5,327 nt of DNA from Bacteroidota bacterium (GTDB lineage Bacteria > Bacteroidota > Bacteroidia > NS11-12g > UBA9320). A model generated the notes under the pieces. It was not told the DNA's origin. It was given only the letters and a program-made list of their open reading frames with translations, and did no database searches. Location: positions 1 through 5,327 of the forward strand of contig DNHN01000232.1 in assembly GCA_003485825.1 (NCBI GenBank), read 5' to 3'. Shown here piece after piece: positions 1-5,327 of this stretch; the first letter of the stretch is position 1, and the number at the start of each line of letters is the position of its first letter. The translations under genes and the position numbers were made by a program.

Positions 1-478
1 CTATGATAGATTTCCTGCGTTTTTTCAAATGGGTTACCAATTTGAAAAACAGTATTTGAATGAAGGAAACGTACAAGCCTTGTTCGAGTTTATACCGATG
101 ATAACTGGACTAGACCAAGGATTGTTTGTTCCTAGTCTTACTGTATTCAATGGAATAAGAGACAATAAAACGGGGCTTGAGTTTGCTGTCGGACCCAGCA
201 TTAACATAGCTAACGCATTATACAAGTACCAATATGAAGATGATTATTATACATACGCTGAGTTAAAAGAACAACACCCTAGTGTAGAGCCCGATGACCT
301 AGAAAAAGAATACAAAGCAGACAGCAGAGAGAATCCGCGATTTAAAAGTAATATAGTACTCGCTGCAGGATATTCATTCAAATCTGGAAAGCTTAATATC
401 CCTGTCAACGTTTATGTGGTTCCTGCTAAGGATAATCTTCGTTTCGGCGTATCATTTGGGTTTAATACCAGAAGATAA
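1..478 (+). CDS. Hypothetical protein, C-terminal part (5' end outside window), possible outer-membrane beta-barrel end
   Basis: The reading frame is open from base 2, before the first ATG at 29, through a TAA at 476-478. The nine codons before that ATG (Y-D-R-F-P-A-F-F-Q) run straight into it, so ATG 29 is most likely an internal methionine and the gene starts left of the window. About 158 residues are visible. The protein alternates short hydrophobic stretches (around FEFIPMITGL, LEFAVGPSINIA, NIVLAAGYSF, NIPVNVYVV) with a long charged, tyrosine-rich loop (YEDDYYTY to about DSRENPR). It ends in an amphipathic strand, LRFGVSFGFNTRR, which resembles the last strands of an outer-membrane barrel. 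This suggests an envelope protein, but I do not recognise the family and assign no function. It converges on the carbonic anhydrase gene across a 377-bp gap and stands alone on the + strand here. That it is a real gene is well supported; the envelope location is inference. Confidence 0.75.
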   Translation, partial: YDRFPAFFQMGYQFEKQYLNEGNVQALFEFIPMITGLDQGLFVPSLTVFNGIRDNKTGLEFAVGPSINIANALYKYQYEDDYYTYAELKEQHPSVEPDDLEKEYKADSRENPRFKSNIVLAAGYSFKSGKLNIPVNVYVVPAKDNLRFGVSFGFNTRR

Positions 479-481
479 ACA

Positions 482-518
482 CCCGTAAATAGGATTCTTG
501 ACTCTAACTATTCTCGGG
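482..518 (+). terminator. Weak hairpin after the left-edge gene, possible inefficient terminator
   Basis: Three bases after the TAA, an 11-nt arm at 482-492 pairs with 508-518: four G-C pairs at the base, a two-base mismatch, then five more pairs, around a 15-nt loop. No T-tract follows (the next bases are AACTTAAG), so it is not a classical intrinsic terminator. It might slow or trim transcripts of the left-edge gene, or it may be chance. Confidence 0.2.
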
Positions 519-610
519 AACTTAAGTATGTGAAACTAGAAAAGATGCCATCTTCGACACTACATCCTTGAAGTGGATTAGGTGAGTGCTATGTATCTAT
601 TAAAGGTTGT

Positions 611-655
611 CTATTATTTATCTGTAAACTTGCCTCACCGGAGAATAAATAATAG
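611..655. repeat. Perfect 11-bp inverted repeat in the convergent gap
   Basis: CTATTATTTAT at 611-621 is answered by its exact reverse complement ATAAATAATAG at 645-655, with 23 bases between. Two further pairs can form on the inside if A644 is bulged out. The arms are almost pure A/T while the spacer carries a GC-rich patch (TGCCTCACCGG). No T-tract follows on either strand, so a terminator role is not indicated. It could be an RNA hairpin, a protein-binding palindrome, or the residue of a small inserted repeat. The match is directly visible; any role is unknown. Confidence 0.4.
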
Positions 656-671
656 GAAGGACTTACAATCA

Positions 672-859
672 ATGAAATAAAAAAAAACTCTCGGTATTGG
701 CATCTACCGCTATTTGTGGGAACTATATTTGTATGAGTGTACGCATTGGCCAAAGCTTTTGCAGAGCGAAACTATACTAAAATGGTCCAGTTAAAAAGTA
801 ACCTTGATTTGAGGAATACCATTTGACGTAAGAAACCATGGGCAGTGGGCTACTTTTAG
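672..859 (+). pseudogene. Possible decayed small secreted-protein gene
   Basis: An ATG at 672 is followed by AAA, then an in-frame TAA (678-680) next to a run of nine adenines. Dropping T678 alone would give M-K-K-K-K-L-S-V-L-A-S-T-A-I-C-G, which looks like an N-terminal signal peptide with its lysine-rich start and hydrophobic core. Around 716-736 the coding look moves to another frame, broken by a TGA at 734-736. That frame then stays open for 29 codons (737-823, beginning VYALAKAFAERNYTKM), stops at TGA 824-826, and continues as RKKPWAVGYF to TAG 857-859, overlapping the end of the carbonic anhydrase gene on the other strand. At least two lesions plus stops would be needed to explain this. 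An equally fair reading is non-coding sequence that happens to resemble a signal peptide. Confidence 0.2.
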
Positions 860-1482
860 CCTAAATCATAGATTTCTTGAATGTTGTGAAGGATTTCAGG
901 GAAGTCCAATTTTAGATCTATCAATTTCCCGCTTTGGATATCAAATACCCAGCCATGGACCTGAAGGCCTCTTTCTTTGTATGCCGTTTGTATAGCAGCA
1001 GTTTTAGTGAGGTTAACGCACTGTTCTTGCACATTAAGTTCTACCAGTCTATTGTACCTTTCGTCACCCTCAGGGAGGGCATTAAGCTCTTCTTTATGGA
1101 TTCTGTATACATCTCGTATATTTCTCAGCCAAGGATTCAAAATCCCTAAATCTTGAGCAGTCATAGCTGCTTTTACTCCGCCACAAAAGTAGTGACCACA
1201 TACCACCACGTGCTTTACCTTAAGTTGATTTATCGCATAGTTGAGCACAGACATGACATTGAGATCTATACTTATGACCATGTTGGCAATGTTTCTATGC
1301 ACGAATACTTCCCCGGGTTCAGCTCCCATTATCTCTTCAGCGGTAGCTCTACTGTCGGAACATCCGATGTATAATATTTCAGGAGATTGACCTTTTGATA
1401 GCTTTTCAAAATAGTTTGTATCTAACGCTAGTTTCCCTTTTATCCAATTTTGATTGTTCTCAAATACTTTGTCTAAATCCAT
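856..1482 (-). CDS. can: Beta-class carbonic anhydrase (EC 4.2.1.1)
   Basis: This enzyme reversibly hydrates CO2 to bicarbonate with a catalytic zinc. It is cytoplasmic, with no signal peptide, and supplies bicarbonate to carboxylation reactions and pH balance. It is complete at 208 residues, close to the roughly 220 of E. coli Can. Zinc-site residues are in place: Cys41-Ser-Asp43-Ser-Arg45 (the catalytic Asp/Arg pair), and His97 and Cys100 in the CGHYFCGG segment at 95-102. The FVHRNIAN block (60-67) and HGWVFDI near 176-182 are also typical. Two local differences stand out. Phe99 sits between the zinc ligands where Gly is common (HYGCGG). Tyr38 and Phe180 occupy the places of Trp39 and Tyr181, which with Arg64 build the inhibitory bicarbonate pocket of the Haemophilus influenzae enzyme, although that Arg is kept here (Arg63). 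The ATG at 1482 gives the usual short N-terminal helix before the first motif. It lies 26 bases past the terminator of the upstream gene, so it is probably transcribed alone. Confidence 0.95.
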   Translation of the reverse strand: MDLDKVFENNQNWIKGKLALDTNYFEKLSKGQSPEILYIGCSDSRATAEEIMGAEPGEVFVHRNIANMVISIDLNVMSVLNYAINQLKVKHVVVCGHYFCGGVKAAMTAQDLGILNPWLRNIRDVYRIHKEELNALPEGDERYNRLVELNVQEQCVNLTKTAAIQTAYKERGLQVHGWVFDIQSGKLIDLKLDFPEILHNIQEIYDLG

Positions 1483-1497
1483 GGTGTAATGATGCTG

Positions 1498-1505
1498 CTA
1501 ATATA
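1498..1505 (-). promoter_or_regulatory. Possible -7 promoter box for the carbonic anhydrase gene
   Basis: On the minus strand TATATTAG matches five of six fixed positions of the Bacteroidota -7 consensus TAnnTTTG. A TTG lies 16 bases upstream, inside the right arm of the terminator hairpin, somewhat closer than the usual -33 spacing. Transcription would start only about 8-10 bases before the ATG. The short space between terminator and start codon makes a promoter here or overlapping the hairpin necessary unless read-through supplies the message. The motif match is weak. Confidence 0.2.
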
Positions 1506-1508
1506 CGT

Positions 1509-1541
1509 AAAAAGCCCACTCCAAGTCATTGGAGTGGGCTT
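1509..1541 (-). terminator. Strong intrinsic terminator after the hydrolase-like gene
   Basis: The arms at 1512-1524 and 1529-1541 are perfectly complementary over 13 bp (core GCCCACTCC/GGAGTGGGC) around a 4-base loop. Read on the minus strand, the stem runs into TTTTT, as Rho-independent terminators do. It begins 20 bases past the stop codon of the hydrolase-like gene and most likely ends the receptor plus hydrolase transcript. On the plus strand there is no T-tract after the stem, and no plus-strand gene reads into it, so it acts in one direction. Confidence 0.9.
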
Positions 1542-1561
1542 CTAATAGACATATTCGTCTT

Positions 1562-3250
1562 TTATTCTTTGATCAGCTTCGTAGAAATCATTCCTTGATC
1601 TGTTTGTACATTTACAAAGTAGTATCCTGCCTGTAGCCCGTTGAGGTCTAGTACAGCAATGTTGCTAGCTGTAGCAGTAAGTACTGCTCTGCCAGCGATA
1701 TCGATAATGCTGATATTTGTAACCTTGTATCTTGCATCTACATTTACTGTTACTTCAGTGGAGGCTGGATTAGGATAAACACTTGCAGCAGTAGAAGATA
1801 AAGTTTCATTTACTGATAGAGACTCTAAGGTGATATCTCCATTGATAAGTGCTATTCTAGGACACATATAACCCATTATTGTATCGATGTATGTTCTTCC
1901 TTTTTCTGGAGACATGTCTGGATTAGACTGCAGGCTATTCATATGCGCTGTGAATCCAGAACCTGCTGGACCAACCTCACGAGTTGCCAATGCAGATGTA
2001 GGACTCCACCATTGCCAAGGACTTGCTTGGTTATTTAGCACCTCATCAGCTACTGGAAGAAGTACAGGGAATAATCCCTTTACCTCTGTATTAATAGTGA
2101 TTTCATCTGCAGGTGCGTCATATATATAGGCTACAGTTTTTCCGTAGTTAGCTTCTGCAGCTACGGTGTAAGGGTCGTTTGCTTTTATATCTTTAATGGC
2201 ATCATTATTCCCTACTGTATTGGCTTTTTGTATGTACAAGTTTGCACCTTGCACGTCTACTACAGGTTGATTTGTAGTCGGTACGATTACTGTTCCTTCT
2301 GCAAATGGTGCAAAAGCATCTCTTACCGAATGAAAAGATATCATAGGAGCGTCACCAGCTTCTAGCCAAGAGGTGTCTGCAAGTGCACCACCAGCAGTTA
2401 CTACAGCAGCTACTTCTGTAGATGTTGTAGATGGGCCATACAGGTTAAAAATACCTCCACTTCCGTTTATTTCTCCTACTTGTGCTCTATTAATGTATGA
2501 TGGACCTGTACCGCCTACTCTAAATTTAGGCAATTCCATTTCCTCATTTTTATCTAGCGTTTCGTATGCCAATGCTACGTATGCACCAGTACCTTCTCCG
2601 TACAATACTACCTTGTCAGGATCTATACCGTAAGTAGCAGCATCATCTTTTAGTGTTCTTACAGTTTTCTTTGCGTCATGTATCGCTCTGTATACTGCAT
2701 TTAATAACTGACCTCTTCTTATTTCTACGTTTGTAGCAAGAGGGTTCCAGCCAAGTCTGTAGTTCATAGACACAGCTACATATCCTCTTTTTGCCCATTC
2801 TGTACAAAGTACGATAGCAGAACTATCCACTTTGTGGCCATTAGGTGAACCGTTAATTCCTGGAGGTAAGAAGTTTCCTGTGTGTAAATAAACGATTACG
2901 GGTCTATCCGTGCTAGCATCGACAGATGCTTTTGGTTGGTAAATGTCCATTTTTAGATCAGTTACCTTCACCTTAGTCGTATTGGTGTCTAGTGGGTTAT
3001 AGTGATTTGGAGGTATGGCTTGTCCTGTAGCCAATGCGGTGCCTATAGCCACTAGGTCTGCTTGAATTTGGGCAGCGTTAGATGAGTGCAGCTTAGATGT
3101 TAGGAAATCAATATTGGTTCCATAAGTTACATCTGAAGTTACTTCAATGTCCGCATTGGTGTAGATAGGATCTACATACCTTGTTTGAGCAGTTACAGCT
3201 GTAGCTGTAAACGCACAAATGATAGATAAAATTAAGTACTTTTTTTTCAT
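1562..3250 (-). CDS. Secreted alpha/beta-hydrolase-like protein with T9SS type A sorting domain
   Basis: A complete 562-residue exported protein. Residues 1-21 form a signal peptide (MKKK start, hydrophobic core, likely cut after VTA before Gln22). Residues about 95-400 look like a carboxylesterase-type alpha/beta hydrolase: strand VIVYLHTGNF (118-127) with an oxyanion-loop-like HTG, then GYVAVSMNYRLG (156-167), a helix rich in basic residues, and strand plus elbow VVLYGEGTGAYVALA (214-228). The elbow should be G-x-S-x-G, but residue 220 is Gly (codon GGT, 2591-2593), so the expected nucleophile is missing. Asp311 in SFHSVRDAFAPF could be the acid residue, and His436 is one candidate base. 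Residues about 491-562 form a Por secretion tail: VYPNPAS, then IIDIAGRAV, LNGLQAGYYFVNV, and a terminal KLIKE. The protein should cross the inner membrane by Sec and the outer membrane by T9SS, then be released or anchored. It follows the receptor gene by 60 bp and precedes a strong terminator. Export and fold are well supported; substrate and activity are unknown, and a binding or structural role is possible. Confidence 0.88.
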   Translation of the reverse strand: MKKKYLILSIICAFTATAVTAQTRYVDPIYTNADIEVTSDVTYGTNIDFLTSKLHSSNAAQIQADLVAIGTALATGQAIPPNHYNPLDTNTTKVKVTDLKMDIYQPKASVDASTDRPVIVYLHTGNFLPPGINGSPNGHKVDSSAIVLCTEWAKRGYVAVSMNYRLGWNPLATNVEIRRGQLLNAVYRAIHDAKKTVRTLKDDAATYGIDPDKVVLYGEGTGAYVALAYETLDKNEEMELPKFRVGGTGPSYINRAQVGEINGSGGIFNLYGPSTTSTEVAAVVTAGGALADTSWLEAGDAPMISFHSVRDAFAPFAEGTVIVPTTNQPVVDVQGANLYIQKANTVGNNDAIKDIKANDPYTVAAEANYGKTVAYIYDAPADEITINTEVKGLFPVLLPVADEVLNNQASPWQWWSPTSALATREVGPAGSGFTAHMNSLQSNPDMSPEKGRTYIDTIMGYMCPRIALINGDITLESLSVNETLSSTAASVYPNPASTEVTVNVDARYKVTNISIIDIAGRAVLTATASNIAVLDLNGLQAGYYFVNVQTDQGMISTKLIKE

Positions 3251-3276
3251 TGTTCTATTCTTTGTTTGTTTGTTGT
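3251..3276 (-). promoter_or_regulatory. A-rich translation leader of the hydrolase-like gene
   Basis: On the minus strand the bases before the ATG at 3250 are almost free of T and include three near-tandem AAAC units (ACAAACAAACAAAG), with no Shine-Dalgarno match. Bacteroidota often start translation from such A-rich leaders rather than from anti-SD pairing, so this supports ATG 3250 as the start. No convincing promoter is visible in the 60-bp gap, which favours cotranscription with the receptor gene. Confidence 0.4.
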
Positions 3277-3310
3277 GCCGTGCAATATACTAATTGGGAG
3301 TGTTTTATTG

Positions 3311-5327
3311 TTATTTTTTGAAGACTAAATTATGCTGTGCAGAGAAGTAAACCATGCGGCCTACAAACGGGCCTCCATATACTTGGTAGTTTAAGTTATT
3401 GAATACACTACGTTGCGTGTTTTCAATTCCATCGTCAAAGAGTGGCATTATTCCCAGTATATTACTGCCACCGAGTTTGAAGGTCATGTCCCACTTCGGC
3501 ACCTCGTAGTTGATCTGCGCATCGACCATATCGTAGGTAGGTACAGTGCCAGTAAATTGTGGTGAACCCTCAAAGACGAAACCTTGAATCCACTTATAAT
3601 TTATACCAAAACCAAAGTTCTCATTTTCAATGAATGGTAGTTTGAGTTTTGTGCCCGAAAAGCTAATGTTAAACTTATGCTCAGGAGTATTAAAAGCAGG
3701 TATGATTGGGTCATCAGCCCCTTTTTTATTGAGGACATTCCACGAGTAATTTCCTCCTAGATTATATTTTTTGAAAAAATAGTTGAGTCCTATAGCCACC
3801 CCTTGGGTCGTAACCGTTTCTCGTGCATTTGCAGCTACTCTAAATACTTCTATACCTTGAGGTAATCCTGTCTGCTGATCGAATCGTGCATCTATGCCAA
3901 TGTTATATCCTATGAAATCTTTGTAGGTGGTGAAATAGTATCCCGCGTCTATAAACAGCGATTGGTCGGCGATGTTCCCTTTATAGCCAACTTCAAAGGT
4001 TCTCGCTTGCTCAGGACGTATAGGGTCCACGTTGAAATAGGATAGGTTGGATAAATTTATACTAGTAGCAAAGGCGCTTCTAAATGATTCAATAGTGATA
4101 AGAGAATCAAAGCCATTGAGGTTACCAAGAAGTGTTGCTCGACCGACATCATACAGCAAATACTGGTCTGCTAATGTTGGATTTCGTATGGCAGAAGAGA
4201 ACGATGTTCTAAATACATGATTTGGTCTGTGCTTGTAGATGAATGAAGTTGCGGGAGAAGCTAATAAATTAAAATTCTGATTTTTGTCCAGTCTGGAAGT
4301 AATGTTGAGGATGAGTCTGTCAGACATCCATCTCTTATCTATACCTGCATATATCCCCGCTTCATAGTTACGAATAACAACGTCTCCGGTGTCGTTTAGA
4401 ATGGTTCCCTTAGACTCAGGCGCAAACAGCCTGCTGCTCATCCCTACCGTGATAAGACCAAACGTTGGGTTAGGGTCAAATTTATATTCTCCTTGCAGGT
4501 GGTATAGTGCAGATTTGTCATAAAAACGTGTCCCGTTTTCGGTAAACAGTCTACCTCTTATGTCATTAAAAGTACTGTCAAAATCTGCAGTGCCGGGTGT
4601 TAGTCTATTTCTGTCAGTTACAGCCCTTGCCTTATCGTGGATAGCTGCAACGGCATCTGAGTTATTTTCTATGAATGATTTGTAAAAGGTATTGTACCAG
4701 TTTTCTCGAGATCCATGTAAATTTTCATCGTAGGTTGGGTAACCCGGAAGAGCTTCTACGTCTCTATAAAACCCCCCAAAGTTGTTGATTCGCCAGTTGC
4801 GGGTATACGCATTATACCATTGGTCTTCAGCAATATGTGCCTCGTTAAGTCTGAATGCTGTAGTCACAATATCATAGGTAGATCCGGCATTTTCATTGGT
4901 ACTGTAGAGCCGTACAAAGTATTTGTCTTTCTTTTTTAGTTCTAAGTGGTTTTGCCAAAAACGGATGCCTTCAAGTCTATATCTGTTGTCGCCTTGGTAT
5001 ACTGTGTTTCCTGTGCTAAAATTAAACGAGTAGTCTAACTGGACACTATCTGTAAATCGATAGCTTAGTGTTGTGTTTAGTTTTAGGTTGTTAGTAGTGT
5101 AGTCTACTAAGTCTTTTTCTTGATATCCTGTCCTGTAAAAGGTACCTAACCCTGTTGCGTTTTCTACAGGATTCACCACGGATGATTGATTGTCGTATTC
5201 ACTATTCCCGTTGGCGAGTACTTCGTCACCGTATACATTCACTTTATCAAAACCTCCGGGATTATTTCTGCCGTGTTCACTATCTTGGGTAGGATTGTAG
5301 TTTTCTGCCTCCCAGTCGTACGCTTGC
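3311..5327 (-). CDS. TonB-dependent receptor, C-terminal part (5' end outside window)
   Basis: The frame is open from the right edge to the TAA at 3311-3313, giving about 671 visible residues. Codons before 5242 continue the protein (ending NNPGGFDKVNVYGDE), so the GTG at 5242 is an internal valine, not a start. The visible part is the 22-strand-type barrel of an outer-membrane TonB-dependent receptor: alternating aromatic strands and long polar loops, a YQGDNRYRLEGIRFWQNHLE segment, the FSSAIRNPTLADQYLLYDVGRA block near visible residues 375-396, FEVGYKGN, and a terminal GRMVYFSAQHNLVF strand. Receptors of this style are usually about 900 residues or more, often with a carboxypeptidase-regulatory-like domain and a plug domain at the N-terminus. 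Those parts and the TonB box would lie outside the window. It imports a ligand across the outer membrane using TonB-ExbBD energy; the ligand cannot be told. SusC hallmarks and an adjacent SusD gene are not seen. The two lysines after the last Phe are slightly unusual. It is probably cotranscribed with the secreted hydrolase-like gene. Confidence 0.93.
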   Translation of the reverse strand, partial: QAYDWEAENYNPTQDSEHGRNNPGGFDKVNVYGDEVLANGNSEYDNQSSVVNPVENATGLGTFYRTGYQEKDLVDYTTNNLKLNTTLSYRFTDSVQLDYSFNFSTGNTVYQGDNRYRLEGIRFWQNHLELKKKDKYFVRLYSTNENAGSTYDIVTTAFRLNEAHIAEDQWYNAYTRNWRINNFGGFYRDVEALPGYPTYDENLHGSRENWYNTFYKSFIENNSDAVAAIHDKARAVTDRNRLTPGTADFDSTFNDIRGRLFTENGTRFYDKSALYHLQGEYKFDPNPTFGLITVGMSSRLFAPESKGTILNDTGDVVIRNYEAGIYAGIDKRWMSDRLILNITSRLDKNQNFNLLASPATSFIYKHRPNHVFRTSFSSAIRNPTLADQYLLYDVGRATLLGNLNGFDSLITIESFRSAFATSINLSNLSYFNVDPIRPEQARTFEVGYKGNIADQSLFIDAGYYFTTYKDFIGYNIGIDARFDQQTGLPQGIEVFRVAANARETVTTQGVAIGLNYFFKKYNLGGNYSWNVLNKKGADDPIIPAFNTPEHKFNISFSGTKLKLPFIENENFGFGINYKWIQGFVFEGSPQFTGTVPTYDMVDAQINYEVPKWDMTFKLGGSNILGIMPLFDDGIENTQRSVFNNLNYQVYGGPFVGRMVYFSAQHNLVFKK

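Larger units (their letters stand above)
479..855. other. Gene-free convergent gap of 377 bp
   Basis: This stretch separates the + strand left-edge gene from the - strand carbonic anhydrase gene; both end into it. I find no intact open frame of useful length and no tRNA-like, CRISPR-like or insertion-sequence structure. It holds the weak hairpin at 482-518, the inverted repeat at 611-655, and the doubtful gene remnant at 672-859. No good terminator is visible for the carbonic anhydrase transcript just below position 856. Confidence 0.7.

Noticed and set aside
29..31. ATG at 29 as the true start of the left-edge gene
   Set aside because: The frame is open to base 2 with protein-like codons before it, and there is no leader or ribosome-binding context, so an internal methionine is more likely.
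34..225. Minus-strand open frame over the left-edge gene
   Set aside because: It is a shadow of the plus-strand gene, which has the better protein character.
934..1374. Two plus-strand open frames (934-1149 and 1153-1374) over the carbonic anhydrase gene
   Set aside because: They are antisense shadows of a clearly conserved enzyme and show no recognisable protein features.
1395..1598. Plus-strand open frame across the terminator
   Set aside because: It runs through the start of the carbonic anhydrase gene, the terminator hairpin and the end of the hydrolase-like gene, so it is a chance frame.
1887..2633. Two plus-strand open frames (1887-2129 and 2373-2633) inside the hydrolase-like gene
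   Set aside because: They are antisense to a complete gene with a signal peptide and sorting tail, and have no features of their own.
3203..3250. Lipoprotein signal on the hydrolase-like protein (Cys12)
   Set aside because: The residues before Cys12 (S-I-I) do not fit a lipobox and the cysteine sits within the hydrophobic core; an ordinary signal peptidase I site after Ala21 fits better.
3281..3290. Minus-strand TATATTGC as a -7 promoter box for the hydrolase-like gene
   Set aside because: It matches TAnnTTTG imperfectly and no TTG lies at a suitable distance upstream; cotranscription is the simpler view.
5240..5242. GTG start for the receptor gene at 5242
   Set aside because: The frame stays open to the window edge, and the residues before it (GGFDK) continue a typical receptor segment, so this is an internal valine and the gene is 5'-truncated by the window.
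1..5327. CRISPR array, insertion sequence, tRNA/rRNA or phage genes
   Set aside because: No regularly spaced direct repeats, transposase motifs, terminal repeats flanking a gene, or tRNA-like folds were seen anywhere in the window.

Overview
The window looks like a chromosomal segment of a Bacteroidota bacterium, probably a marine or aquatic member of the Flavobacteriia/Saprospiria type. Three things point there: a secreted protein with a type IX secretion system (T9SS) type A C-terminal sorting domain, a large TonB-dependent receptor of the style common in this phylum, and an A-rich leader without a Shine-Dalgarno motif before the secreted-protein start. The exact family cannot be fixed from the sequence alone.

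Layout, left to right. Bases 1-478 (+ strand) hold the C-terminal part of a protein that runs off the left edge; it has a beta-strand-rich, outer-membrane-like ending but no function I can name. Bases 479-855 are a gene-free gap between convergent genes. It contains a weak hairpin just after the first stop codon, a perfect 11-bp inverted repeat, and what may be the wreck of a small secreted-protein gene. Bases 856-1482 (- strand) encode a complete beta-class carbonic anhydrase. Bases 1483-1561 contain a strong intrinsic terminator that serves the gene to its right. Bases 1562-3250 (- strand) encode a complete 562-residue secreted alpha/beta-hydrolase-like protein with a signal peptide and a T9SS sorting tail. 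Bases 3311-5327 (- strand) encode the C-terminal two-thirds or so of a TonB-dependent receptor whose start lies beyond the right edge.

How the genes fit together. The receptor and the hydrolase-like protein are on the same strand, 60 bp apart, with no terminator between them and a strong one after the second. They probably form one transcription unit that pairs an outer-membrane importer with a secreted or surface-attached protein. The carbonic anhydrase follows that terminator and looks separately transcribed; it is a housekeeping CO2/bicarbonate enzyme with no evident link to the pair.

The most notable feature is the hydrolase-like protein. Its nucleophile elbow reads G-E-G-T-G, with glycine where the catalytic serine should be, so it may be a non-catalytic or re-purposed member of the fold. 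I see no mobile element, CRISPR array, RNA gene or clearly new multi-gene system.
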